From NCBI GenBank assembly GCA_030248225.1, contig JASANE010020378.1, forward strand, positions 1-64,000: a stretch of DNA of 64,000 nucleotides, given 5' to 3'. This document shows, one piece after another, positions 49,059 to 59,538 of the stretch. Under the pieces are notes generated by a model. The model was given only the letters and a program-made list of their open reading frames with translations, did no database searches and was not told the origin of the DNA. Made by a program: the position numbers and the translations under genes. This DNA comes from Trileptium ribeirensis (lineage: Eukaryota; Nematoda; Enoplea; Enoplida; Thoracostomopsidae). Position 1 is the stretch's first letter; every line of letters starts with the position of its first letter.

Positions 49059-50734
49059 ATATTAAGGTCAATTTGAATTCCATTTTTTAGCATATTTAAA
49101 AACCTACAAGACCTTTGCTTTTGTTCCATTTGTTTATGCTTAACATATATATACGTATATATGTTAACATATGCTTATTATTATTATATGCTTATGCATA
49201 TTAACGTATATGGTTATATATGCTAACATACGTATATATAGGTATGACGAAATGTTTAAAATTCAACCAATGCTGCAAACCAACGACCAAAAAGTTTCCT
49301 ATTTCATGGCGCTTTTTGGCTAGTTATGTTCCAAAATGTCTAAGGGAATTGAAACTAATAATTTTGGCTGCTCTGAAACTCGTATTTCGTGGCCAACAAG
49401 TTACTATACTATACTATACATATCTGCTATACGAGTATATATATATGAGAAAAGATATATCATTGCCAAAATGAACAAAACCATCAGTGCCATAGGAAAG
49501 CATCACTATAAATGTAATGCTGGCTTCTACAAACTACCAAATTTATGCGCGGGGTCATGAGCTGGGGATCAAACCTGTTCGGAATTGGATGAACCGAAAA
49601 TACATGGGAGCCAATTCCCCTTAGTTCAACTTGGGCTTCTCCCAGCTGAACTGGGGCTACCATAAATCACTGAAACCGTCAAAAACACCGAACATGTCTA
49701 ATTTGGCAAATCATTGTAATTATTATTACTTAAAAAGGGGGAAATCTTAGTGATTTTTATTCTCACAGGAGAAAATTTGGGTTTTTTAGCGAAAATAGGG
49801 GAAAATTCTTATATTTTTAGCCAATTATAAAATGGGTTATTTTTAGTGGACAGGAAAGTGCCTGGGGGCATGGACTGGAGGATGATTAAATTTACATGAG
49901 GAGCGTAAACTGGGCAATGCCAAGTTTACCTCGGTGAGATCGAAACACCTGGACCTCCTCCTACCCTTATTTAGGAAATCCAGTAATACACGAATCAAGA
50001 ATGAACCAATAATCTTTGACCATAATAAATTTATCTTATGCCGTTAGTGTACGGCGAGCAGAGCAAATATCGGAAAATGATTGCCCTTATCCCGAAAAAA
50101 ACCACGTTATTTTCAATTATAGCTTTCGACGCTACGGTGATTGCTTTAGCACCCTTCTTGACAGATTGGTGTAATTTTTCGAATTTCGAAATATCTATGC
50201 TTCCCCAAAAACACCCATTAGGAAACAGCCAAACCTGTAACTTTGTTCTTAGGCGAAATAGATTATTAACTAAACATGGTATTTTTAATATCATTAGGGT
50301 TTTCTGCTACTCGACGTCGCCAGTGTGCCAAACACCTGTACATAATTTAGAATTGTGTCAGTATAAACGGACGCTGTATTTGCTTGTCAGGCTGGAGCTG
50401 AACATTAAATGCTGTATATAACTACAAAAAGTTAACGTAAACTAAATTTATCCAACTCTCACTATGAAGGTAATGAATTTATACCAAGCAAATCAAGCAT
50501 TATATACACTTAAATAATTATATATATGCTGGAATTTTGCTAATATACTTTGTCGACAGAACAGTTGTAGGCCAATTTCGGTACTACGCATCGGTGGAAG
50601 TATAAAATAATATTGTTGAACCCAATGTTAGACGTGCTGTTTCACATCCTGACTACTACAATATTGGATGGGAAGAATAACATTTCCACTGTCGTTGGTC
50701 ACCAAAAAACTTGCACTAAACATGTGATTATGTT
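49059..50734. other. TCAB1 intron 1, nothing coding recognised
   Basis: An AT-rich near-palindromic stretch (ATATATACGTATATAT words) lies at 49141-49240. Frames open on both strands at 50031-50421 (up to 127 codons) overlap each other and show no motif. Confidence 0.45.
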
Positions 50735-51237
50735 TTATAGACTAGAGATGTGTCGGTACCATATATTTTGCCGGTACCGGTACCATCGACGGACAAGAAG
50801 TAAGATATATAAATTGTTACTACTTCGCTGAAGATACTGTATAGCAGTTTTTGTTTTTTAAACAGGAGTTTATTTACACAATATCAGCAGGTAGAAGTGA
50901 TAGTTCAGTAATATGGGAGTATTTTACTAAGTCACAGGAAGACGAATCTAAACCAATCTGTAATGACTGTAGTAAATCAATTAGTCGCGGCGGAACTGAT
51001 CGACACAAATGGGGGCTTAATAACCTTCGGAAACATTTATCGTCTGTGCATTCCAAACTGTGGGCAGAATGTCAAAAAACGGATGTTGCTAGAACCAAAG
51101 CTCGCGAGGCGTGCAGCCACTCCAAAGAAACACTCTCATTCTAACTGCTCATTGTTCGGACATATTATTTTTGAAAATTGGTACCGGCGCCGGTACCATG
51201 GTACCGGAGCCAGTACCGGGACATCCGTATTATAGAC
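50735..51237 (+). mobile_element. hAT fragment carrying a BED zinc-finger exon
   Basis: The element 50743-51229 (487 bp) has ends TAGAGATGTGTCGGTACC and (reverse complement) TACGGATGTCCCGGTACT. It is bounded by an exact 8-bp duplication TTATAGAC (50735-50742 and 51230-51237). Inside, a plus frame from about 50872 (after a TTTTTTAAACAG acceptor-like site) to 51144 encodes VIWEYFTKSQEDESKPICNDC, then RKHLSSVHSK: a BED-type finger with the aromatic start, CxxC and HxxxxH. The finger is the DNA-binding N-terminus of hAT transposases; the catalytic RNase-H-like domain is absent. It is inserted in TCAB1 intron 1. GGTACC words near both ends form subterminal repeats. Confidence 0.9.
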
Positions 51238-51783
51238 CATTAATAGCTCTACAAAACTAGTCTTACCCATATACCTACATTGTTTATGGAGATTGGTAGT
51301 TTTTGTGTATTTCTGGTTTTACAGACTTCTTCGAATGCATTTTGGATACTAATCCTGGTCCCAAAGATAGCTTTCAGGAAAAGCTATATACAGCCATGTA
51401 TATTCGTATTTGGCTCAAATATATGCACCCGTTATAAAGACAAATCCAGTAATTTGTTTTGACGGAGCCTTTCTGATGCGAACTGGTCCTGCTCAACCCA
51501 CTTTTGCCGGGAAAGGAGTTAGAATCGATTTTCATGCCATCTAAATGGCACAAATAAGATTTTTCAAACCGTAATTTCAGCCACCACGGTGGACGATCAA
51601 ACGTTGCAAACTTGCGGATGCCGCAAGAAAAATCCCAAACTGACTATTCCAAATTTTCCTGCATGAAAGATTATATTCTTCGTTAGTAATTTGAATTCAA
51701 ACGTGGGTACCCTTTCCTTGGTTATATGTGTAGAGTTTTAGCTTACGATGCGCTATGTGTGTATTATTATATTATTATTTTAG

Positions 51784-51897
51784 GGTAGCGCATGATTTCA
51801 ACGCAACTCCACTATTGCAGAATGAATCTCGCGTGAAATTTCGAACTGACAGCAGAGGTCGCCGCTTTCGGAATAACTATTTAAAAGGATGCAAATG
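51784..51897 (+). CDS. WRAP53: TCAB1/WRAP53 exon 2
   Basis: The acceptor ATTATTATTTTAG precedes 51784 and the donor GTTTGT follows 51897. The exon is 114 nt, entering and leaving in phase 2. It encodes VAHDFNATPLL, then RFRNNYLKGCK and two bases of a Trp codon. With the first base of exon 3 it reads YLKGCKW-SPD, the signature at the start of the TCAB1 propeller (family pattern NFLkGCKWsPDG). No other family is known to me with this string. Confidence 0.92.
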
Positions 51898-52984
51898 GTT
51901 TGTATATTGGCTTTGTTGTAATCTGCTGGTTCTCCCTTGGCCACAACTGCAGAAAAGGTTAGGGAGCCTGCATGTAGCGCGCCTTTCTCCACACGTTCCA
52001 TGGATTAAAACGTTATTTCTGTTTATATGAAAGCCTGAGACGAAGTCGATAATAATTGAACGATTTAGCTGTTTTTTCGCCATTCGGCACGTTAATGCTG
52101 TTCGAATGATATAAAATAATTTATCGAAAAAGGTATTTTGTGAAAATTTAGGGTAATAAAGTTTAAGAGTGGAAACACAAAAAATCGAAAATTTTTTGTC
52201 ATAAATACGCCGAGACCGGTATTTCCTGAACTTCGTCGTTGATCTGAGTCGAATGGTACCAAAACTATCCCGGTATCTTCAAAATCGCAATTTTCAGGCT
52301 GGAGGATTAGTTCAGTCTGTTGAATTGGGTGTCTAATAATTTCATTTTGTTTTGTTTCACTAAAACATGTATAGAGCTGTTTTAGTGCATATATTCATTA
52401 TTTACCTACTGAAAAATGTGTATTACTACAGGCATCATTTTACATAGGATTTTGTCAATGAGTTTTGCTACAATCCTTTTTTGTTAGGACGATCATTTTA
52501 AGCGTCTCCCCAAAATACCTGTAGGTTTCTGCTGAATTAACCTGAGCGGAAACCGAAATAAAGAACTGCTGAAAACCCGGGGCCCTGTCCCCTCCGTGCA
52601 GAGGCCAGCATCTTGTGTATCATGCGTGGCGTTTCCATAGGATGATTGTTTAAATTGTTATCCTTTTATAAGTATAAGCTTAGCCAGGGCTCACAATACA
52701 GCATAGAATTTGGTGCCACGGTCAAGATTTTACCCTCTTGTAATGGGGAGGGGGGTTGGCGAGGAGAAAGAGAAACCGGACATTATCCAATTTTTGCACA
52801 TATAACTGATAAGTTATTATGTCGTGATTATTAACTATAATGTTAGTCTTTTTATGTATGATACGACATAGTTAGCATTAAGTTACTACGGATTTAAATC
52901 TTTTGAATGTTAAGTAGTCTGGTTGTTAGTTAAATAGTCGGGTGGTTTGAAGGTACTTCTTTTTCCTCTCAGGATGTAGCTGGA
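51898..52984. other. TCAB1 intron 2, first part
   Basis: No feature was recognised apart from a GC-richer patch near 52570-52620. Confidence 0.5.
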
Positions 52985-54930
52985 CCATATGATTTTAGGA
53001 AGACCAATTACGATACGTAAAATGGATGTTGTTATAACGAGGTAGTCAATTTAGAAGGGATGAAATGGGTTGTAGGGCGTTATGGCGCTTTCAAGTCTCT
53101 AAGCCCTGATGGTATTATTCCGGTTTTCCTAAAATCAGGAGGCCCATTGTTACTTATGGCGTTAGAAAAGATTTTCAAAGCCAGCTTAGGACTTAATCAT
53201 ATACCAGTCCTATGGAGACAATGTCTTCATCCTAAATCCGGGAAAAGACGATTACAATGAGCCCAAGGCGTTTAGTTCTAACAATTTGTCATCTTCTTCT
53301 TTTGCAAATTCTTTAAAGATTTGTGGCTGATTATGTAATATATGACAGTTTAAGTATGTCCAAATTACATGACAATCAACATGCCTGTCGTGAAGGGAGA
53401 AGAACTATTTCTGCCATTCAATCACTACAGCATGGATTGAACAAGAAACGTTGTCTATGCAGTGCTCTTAGATATTTCTGGAGAATTTACTACACCAAAT
53501 TTGAGCTTATTTTAAAAAGTATGGGTGAATTTGGTATTCCAAATATCTTCAAAGTATGGATATATAAGTTATTGGGCACAAAAGTAGTTATAGTAGAAAA
53601 AGGGCACGCCGGGTGATCAGTCAAGGCTAGTAGGAGATTTCCCCAGGGAGTAGTCTTTATATGTGCTGTTGTACCAGAGGCCTCTCTGTTAAGGCGGGAA
53701 AGTGCTGAGAGTAATTTTTAGAAGGAAAAGAAGACTGGATGCTTTAATAGGTCATTTGGGCGGGCGAAATCATTGTACTGGAGGCAAAGTTAAACATCTT
53801 TTATCTTAGATAAGGGTTTCACTTGGGAGACTCAAAAATCACGGTTTAAAGACTTTAAGAGTCTTTTTTGGTGTTAAGAGGCTTATTGGAAGTAGCTGAG
53901 GGCTGCACCCTCAAATTATTCATTTTTTATAGAACAGTTATGGTACCAACACTTCGTTATGGAGTGGTGTGTTGGTGGCACAAGATTAAGTTAGTTATTT
54001 GCTGTAGAATGTTAGAAAGAAAGGTTTATGCTTTGGCTTGTTACATGATCACTGCTGCAACCACCGGAGCGCGGTATTGAAACAATTTTAGGCATAGCGC
54101 TCATTGATATTCTTGTCAAGGAATTTGCGGTAAAAGAATATTTTAAGCTTAAAAATCTAAGTCTCTGGCGAAGTAATCACGCATTGTGCTCGCTTGCTCA
54201 TATGGTAATGCTAGTCAAGGACATTGGGGGATTATTCAATATATATCCCTTGTGATATTGTCAGGTCTACAAGACATAATCAGAATTGGAATTTTATGGA
54301 ATGCATTGATGTGAAGCAAGATGATTTGAATGTGCTTTGCTACACAGACGGCTTGCCCAATAATGATAGTAACAGGCGGTGTTGTGTAGACATTTATATA
54401 CCCGGCAGAGTAAAGAAATCGTACCCTGTAGACAGCTAATATTTCAGGCAGAGGTTCTGTCCATGGAAAGATGTGCCATTATAATAAATGGTTGTAGAAT
54501 TATAAATAAGGATACGTATTCCTAGATATAGTAGAGAAGCAGTGCTAGCTCTCGGGAAAAGACAGGTTAAGTCTGTATGGACTATAGGGAGTGTAAAGTT
54601 GCTAAACACGATAGGTTTGTAATAATAGGGTTACTCTTTGTTGGGTTAAAGGCCACCCCAGAGTGATTGAAATAGCAGATGATTTAGCCAGACAAGGGTC
54701 TAATACCAAGACATTGGGTCAGGAACCTTGCGTTTCTATAAGTGTTTCTGCATTTAAAATGTGGCTGGAAGAAAGGTCTTTTACAGAACATAAAAATAGG
54801 TGGACTGCAATGCATTTGATAATGGACTGCACGGCTTTAAAGGCCTTACGAAAGCCATTTTGAGGCATAGACATTAAAGTTGGAGGATTGACATCATTTG
54901 AGCTTATCCAGATTTGTTAGATTTAAGAAA
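52985..54930 (+). mobile_element. Decayed I/Jockey-group LINE (reverse transcriptase and RNase H)
   Basis: Frame-shifted pieces follow the order of a non-LTR retrotransposon ORF2. First comes the reverse transcriptase start (SLSPDGIIPVFLKSGGP, IPVLWRQ, then LPKSGKDDYNEPKAF-like in another frame, about 53060-53270). Next are HDNQHACREGRRTISAIQSL (53355-53420) and LLDISGEFTTPN (about 53463, the first catalytic Asp motif). GLSVKAGKVLRVIFRRKRRL (about 53683) and the connection region ending PTLRYGVVCWW (about 53950-53980) follow. Then come the RNase H motifs (VLCYTDGLPNN at 54330; DYRECKVAKHDRF at 54575; ADDLARQGSN at 54675) and the tail W...R. The YADD catalytic box is missing: the sequence jumps from the PQGVV motif (about 53642) to GLSV within about 50 bases. 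Many stops and shifts are present, so the copy is dead. It lies in TCAB1 intron 2, same strand. Confidence 0.88.
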
Positions 54931-55283
54931 AGTATTGTAGAATAGATTTTGACTTGGACATGGATATGCCGAAAAGCCGCCTGCGACTAATCAGGCTTTC
55001 AAACCACATCTTCACACTTATCTATCTAAGGCAATGCTATGTGTATGGTTTGGAGCGAAACGTCTTTTAGAGTTAATTGGGTAGAGTAGTTATTTACTTA
55101 ATCACTCCTTCCAAAGCCATTTTGCCAAAAAAATTGCAGTCATATATATAGTGCAATATCAAACTTTAAGAAATATAGTTGGTACGATTTCAACGTTGTG
55201 TACTGTTAGCCGCCGGTATTGTTAATATACCTACCATCTTTATATCCAAAACTACGATATGTAGTCGAATTGTTTGATTCTAG

Positions 55284-55395
55284 GTCTCCGGATTCGTCAA
55301 GTTTGCTTACGTGTTCCGCCGATGCTGTTCTCCGCGTGTTCACGCTGCCGGCCGAAGCTTATGAGAATAAATTAGATTCGAACCGGCAGGATTTG
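55284..55395 (+). CDS. WRAP53: TCAB1/WRAP53 exon 3 (first WD40 blade)
   Basis: The acceptor TTTGATTCTAG precedes 55284 and the donor GTTAGT follows 55395. The 112-nt exon enters in phase 2 and leaves in phase 0. It encodes W-SPDSSSLLTCSADAVLRVF, then TLPAEAYENKLDSNRQDL. This matches the family blade CKWsPDGsclLtnSaDnilRiynLP, including the LP that follows the strand. The next family segment (xxEGDTIYDYCWY and the blade ending in a WD dipeptide) should follow directly but was not found before exon 4. Confidence 0.95.
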
Positions 55396-56589
55396 GTTAG
55401 TATATATGCTTTGTAAGATTTTTAATTTTGTCGTCAACTTCGCAACGGAGCTTATTACGGGTGTAGATGTGTATCAGTATCCGTGCCAAGACTTAAAAAT
55501 AGGGTATTGTCACGGTATTCAGCGGAAATATTTTTATAAATATAGCCTAGTATTATTATACTTTGTTTGAAAAATCGCACAAAATTATCGCAGAAGCGTT
55601 TGGTTTCAAAAACCTCTTGATTTGTATCGTTCGTAGCTTAAGTGTTCTTGCTTAGCAATAAACGTGTACACAATGCACCGTTATACGACGATAATACCTA
55701 GTTTTCGAGGGTTGTGAACTGTGCTTTTTTAGATTTTGTTACATTTTTGTGGTACCGTTTTACCTTTTTTCTTTTTTAAAACGAGGCATGCAAATTAACT
55801 AGTCCGAATCGGTGTTGGAACTTGCTCGCAGCTCGCTTAAAAGCATTATTTTATCCTAAAATATAATTTTTATTACTAATTTTTATAATTTAGAATCGAG
55901 CGAGCCATTCTTTCAAGATTCTCTCGCTCGAAAATGATAGTTATTTCTGGCGAGTACTGTATGTTGTACTGTTATGTTAGCCCAATGAAGAATTTTAGAC
56001 ACTGTACAGTGTGATCGCGTTAAAAGCAGTGATCAGCATCATGAAGTCGCAGTGTTGTGTGAAGAAATGACATGTTTTCTGGTTGTGCATTTACGCAAAT
56101 TGTGATATAGCGTAAACATACTACGGAGTTTTTAGCTCTGAATGCGTTAGTAATAACATTTGTTTTATTTTGTTATTTACGTTTACATTAAATCACGAAT
56201 GTTTTCCGGATGAAAATTGTCACGCAATGCTTTGGGATTGTTGGATCTTGTGAAATATCCAACCATAAGTACTTTACTTGATAGCATTGATGTTAACGAT
56301 AATTATTCTAGTTTAGCATGAATTCTGCCAACTTCCTCACGGAGATTTGATTTATGATTACTGTTGGTACCCAAAGATGACCACTTATTCGCCGGAAACA
56401 TGTTTGTACGTTGATGGTTTGTACCGTTCCTATTTATGTTTTAATATATACTTCTTTCTTTGATTTGTCTTAGATGTGACGTGGGAAGCAATTGCTTTGC
56501 TATACTTCTAAAAAAGCACAGGCGTATAAGTTTGGTTTTCAGGGCATTAATTATGCGACAAATGTTTTAAGACATATATATTATTGTTA
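55396..56589. other. TCAB1 intron 3, first part
   Basis: I looked here on the plus strand for the missing WD40 exon. The only longer open stretch (about 180 bases at 55402-55590) has no WD40 pattern. Confidence 0.4.
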
Positions 56590-56850
56590 TAATAATAAAA
56601 TAAATAGAATTGGAATTAGCGGAACGGGAACTGTAAATTTGAAGTGGGACATGAACGCGGTCTCAAAATTCGAATTCTCAAAATAGTAAATAAATGTAGG
56701 AGGAAATATAGATACTATGTGGCTTTGAAATGTGTTAAAATGATTGTTACGTTCCTCGTAATAGAATAAATTGTCTTTCTGAGTTTAAAGAGACTGGAGT
56801 AGAAAAAAATCGGCAATTTCTTTGCTAATCGATTGCCATGGCGCGACTAG
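56590..56850 (+). mobile_element. Diverged fragment of the CCGGAACC hAT family
   Basis: Words GAATTAGCGGAACGGGAACT, ATAGTAAATAAATGTAGGAG, TCTTTCTGAGTTTAAAGAGACTGG and TAATCGATTG follow the same order as the start of hAT copy 2 (CCGGAACCGGAACTTG, ATAGTAAAACAGATGATGG, CCTTTCTGAAACTTTAAAGAGACTG, TTATCGATC). The far end and the target duplication were not found. Confidence 0.6.
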
Positions 56851-57821
56851 GGTTTTCGCAGCACATCATCGCGACAAAATTGTTTTCAAATCCTTGGCGA
56901 ACTGCGTAATACTTAGTGTAGTCGCGATTTATTGATCGGTAGACCATTGAATTTCGTACCGTTTTCATGGCTTGATGCCAGACGTACGATTATATGTTAA
57001 ACAAGCTCTCGGAATACTGCAAAATGGCATTATTTTATCCAATTCTGAAAAAAATTACTCAATTTACTACTTTCTTAACAGTGTTGTTAAGTAGCGACAA
57101 ACTGCGAAAATAAACCCCACATTTCACACTAATCGCCAGTTCCTTAACAAAAAGGCATTTACTAACTTTCATGCAGAGATGGTATTTAACCTCAGTCTTT
57201 ATTGATTTAGATAGACACTATACGACTGCCGTAAACTTCTATTTGGCGTTTTTGCTATCATAAGATAGAGATGATCAATAGGTACTGGATTTAAATGAAA
57301 CAGAAACCGGTGGGAAATATTCCTGCTTTATATTGCAAGTCATTTGTTTGTCTGTTAATGCAATTGGTCGCAGTATGTATTAATATGTTGGAGCACAACT
57401 TTTGAAAAATATGAAAACTAATTAGAATTATAAGTAATTCGCAGCTTCATAACCTGCCATTGACTAGCGTATTTCTGCGATTGGTTTTTAGAGTTGCATC
57501 TTCATGTCGCGATCATCCAGTGCATCTGTACAATATATTCAACCGTCAAAGCGTTGCAACCTATCGACCAACTAACCATCTGGTAATAAATTGACGCGCT
57601 TCTTGTGTGTTGTTGCCAATTGTTTTCGATTAGAACTTGAAAGTGGTTTGAGAAATTAACTTTAACAGTGCGTGTATTTCAAAGTATATTAGCAGCGTCG
57701 TTGCTTCTTATTTGTGTTTAACGATGAAGCCGCAAAAAGTACATTCTATGGATCTCTGCGTTTGACGTTAGTATGACACGAAAATGAGTGTCTGTTTACT
57801 TGAAATACGATGACTGCGTTA
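56851..57821. other. TCAB1 intron 3, nothing recognised
   Basis: No element end, RNA gene or WD40 exon was recognised in this stretch. Confidence 0.4.
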
Positions 57822-58209
57822 GTGAATACGGGAGTGCATAAGGGAGGTGTATGATACTTCCTTGTACTGTAATGTTAGCCCATGTCTGGTGACACGAGCG
57901 TTTTCGGCTCTACTCCCTCATTTCTGGAGGGGTCATCATGCACAGACCTCCCTCCATGTTTTGTGTATTGGGAGTAGCTAGGGCCACCTCATTTTGTGGT
58001 GGGTAGGTCGAACCAGTTTTGCAGCAGCTTTTCAACTAACCTCCGTCAAAACTGGAGGGGTCATCGTACCACCTGCCCCCACAAAACGTTGGGGTCTGTG
58101 CATGATGACCATAAAAATAAGGGGGTAGAGCCGAAAAGTTATCAGACACGGGACTAATATTAGAGTGCAGAAGTGTCATACTCTACCCTTATGCACTCTT
58201 GGTAAATAC
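57822..58209. mobile_element. Foldback MITE, about 372 bp
   Basis: The left half (57830 onward: GGGAGTGCATAAGGG, TATGATACTTCC, TTTTCGGCTCTACTCCCTCA, GGTCATCATGCACAGACC) pairs with the reverse complement of the right half ending at 58201 (AGAGTGCATAAGGG, TATGACACTTCTG, TTTTCGGCTCTACCCCCTTA, GGTCATCATGCACAGACC). The arms are about 170 bases each. Flanks GTGAATAC (57822-57829) and GTAAATAC (58202-58209) agree at seven of eight bases, suggesting a hAT-like 8-bp duplication. It has no coding capacity and is inserted in TCAB1 intron 3. Confidence 0.85.
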
Positions 58210-58711
58210 ATTTGCTGCCTTTAACCCAACCTGTCCGATGTTATCTATTTTATATGGCCACATTTTGGAGATTGTAGGGTTGGTTTTGTAATCCGTTCAA
58301 TTGCTGCAGAATCGTTGGACAGAGTTAATTCGTTTTAGCCCAATTACATTCAGCGTCGAGCCCAGTATCTCAAGCTAGATAGGTTTGTATAAGTTTAATA
58401 ATCATCGTTGCTTACGAATCTCTGTCGTGTACATCTCACATAGAGCTGTTTGCAGAGTCAAATAGCGGCCCCAGAACTGTGATCGCGTAACAGGGTTACG
58501 AGCGTTTGTGTCATAATTGTGTTACAAACTGTTGTAGCGTTAGTTGCTTGATATGTATAGAGTATTATAACGCAATGGCTTGAAAATATATAGAACAGTG
58601 TAAACCCAGATTAACACAGATGATTACGAAACTTAGTAATCTTGTGGTACTGTTTGGACCGTCAACAGCCCTCCGAAATGTCTGAGAACTTTGGGGTGGG
58701 GCATGTCCACC

Positions 58712-59161
58712 GTTGGGGGAAATTTCAAAGTGGTGTGTGGAATAAATTTTGCTTAAAACACTAAATATTTTCATTTAGTTTTACGGCCGTGCATGTATTT
58801 TGAAGCTACAAAACTAAGAAATAGCATTTGACGGTGGTAATTAATGTTTAAAAATATTTTGCACAGAAAAACATAAGTTTTGAGATATAAAAATTTTTGG
58901 ATTTAATTGAACATGGGGGCTTTGGCCGAGTGCCTCCACTGTGGAGAGATCATAAGAGGAGGCGAATATCGGTAGCCCCATGATCACTCTCGGGGAACAT
59001 TTCAAAGTGGGGGAATAATTTTGCTTAAATACTTAATTTTTATGTAGTTTTCAAGCTATAAAACTACGTTTCAGCATTAGAAACAGTGGTAATTAATATT
59101 AAAAAAACATTTTGCATACAAAAAAACAGATTTTGAGACATAAAAAATTGGATTTAGTTGT
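58712..59161. repeat. Two tandem copies of a ~250-280-bp unit
   Basis: TTTCAAAGTGG followed by AATAATTTTGCTTAAA occurs at 58723 and 59000. The same order of words follows in each copy: GTGGTAATTAAT, CATTTTGCA or ATTTTGCA, TTTTGAGAYATAAAAA and GGATTTARTTG. Spacing falls from 277 to 253, so small deletions separate the copies. Confidence 0.8.
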
Positions 59162-59405
59162 ACTTCCAACCTCCACTTTGGACAGGCCAGATTGTTCTGT
59201 TCCTGTCTTGAACGCCTATTATCGATGTTGGCTGGTTTTAGACCGGTTTTGTAAAAACACATTTTTTGTAAAAAAGCTGCGTTAGTTTTGGTGATCTCGT
59301 ATCATTTGCTATATAGGATGTTGGACACTACTCTTCGACAACAAAACTTCTTGCTTCAATTAATAATAACAAAACGCCTTTGCATTTACCAAAACATTAT
59401 TTCAG
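59162..59405. other. End of TCAB1 intron 3
   Basis: Nothing beyond the acceptor at 59394-59405 (ACATTATTTCAG) was recognised. Confidence 0.5.
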
Positions 59406-59538
59406 GAGTTACTAACATCCGCATTTAGTATTAATTTCAATTCCGATGTGTCAAAAGTCATCACTGGTCACGAGAAGTACATTCGTGTTTTCGATATTTC
59501 ACGGCCGAGCTGCGAGTTGTTTGTGTACAGAACTCACG
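59406..59538 (+). CDS. WRAP53: TCAB1/WRAP53 exon 4 (WD40 blade)
   Basis: The acceptor ACATTATTTCAG precedes 59406 and a strong donor GTAAGT follows 59538. The 133-nt exon enters in phase 0 and leaves in phase 1. It encodes ELLTSAFSINFNSDVSKVIT, then GHEKYIRVFDISRPSCE and LFVYRTH. This follows the family blade DELTAAhSlcFspDGsqlfcGfnrtvRvFstarPGrdC closely in order and spacing. Its phase 0 entry is compatible with exon 3's exit, so skipping the missing blade would not shift the frame. Confidence 0.95.

Noticed and set aside
50031..50421. Overlapping frames on both strands in TCAB1 intron 1
   Set aside because: No motif and no splice context on the gene strand; treated as chance.
55402..55590. 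Open stretch after TCAB1 exon 3 as the missing WD40 exon
   Set aside because: It lies directly at the donor, has no acceptor before it, and lacks WD40 spacing or the CWY-type segment.
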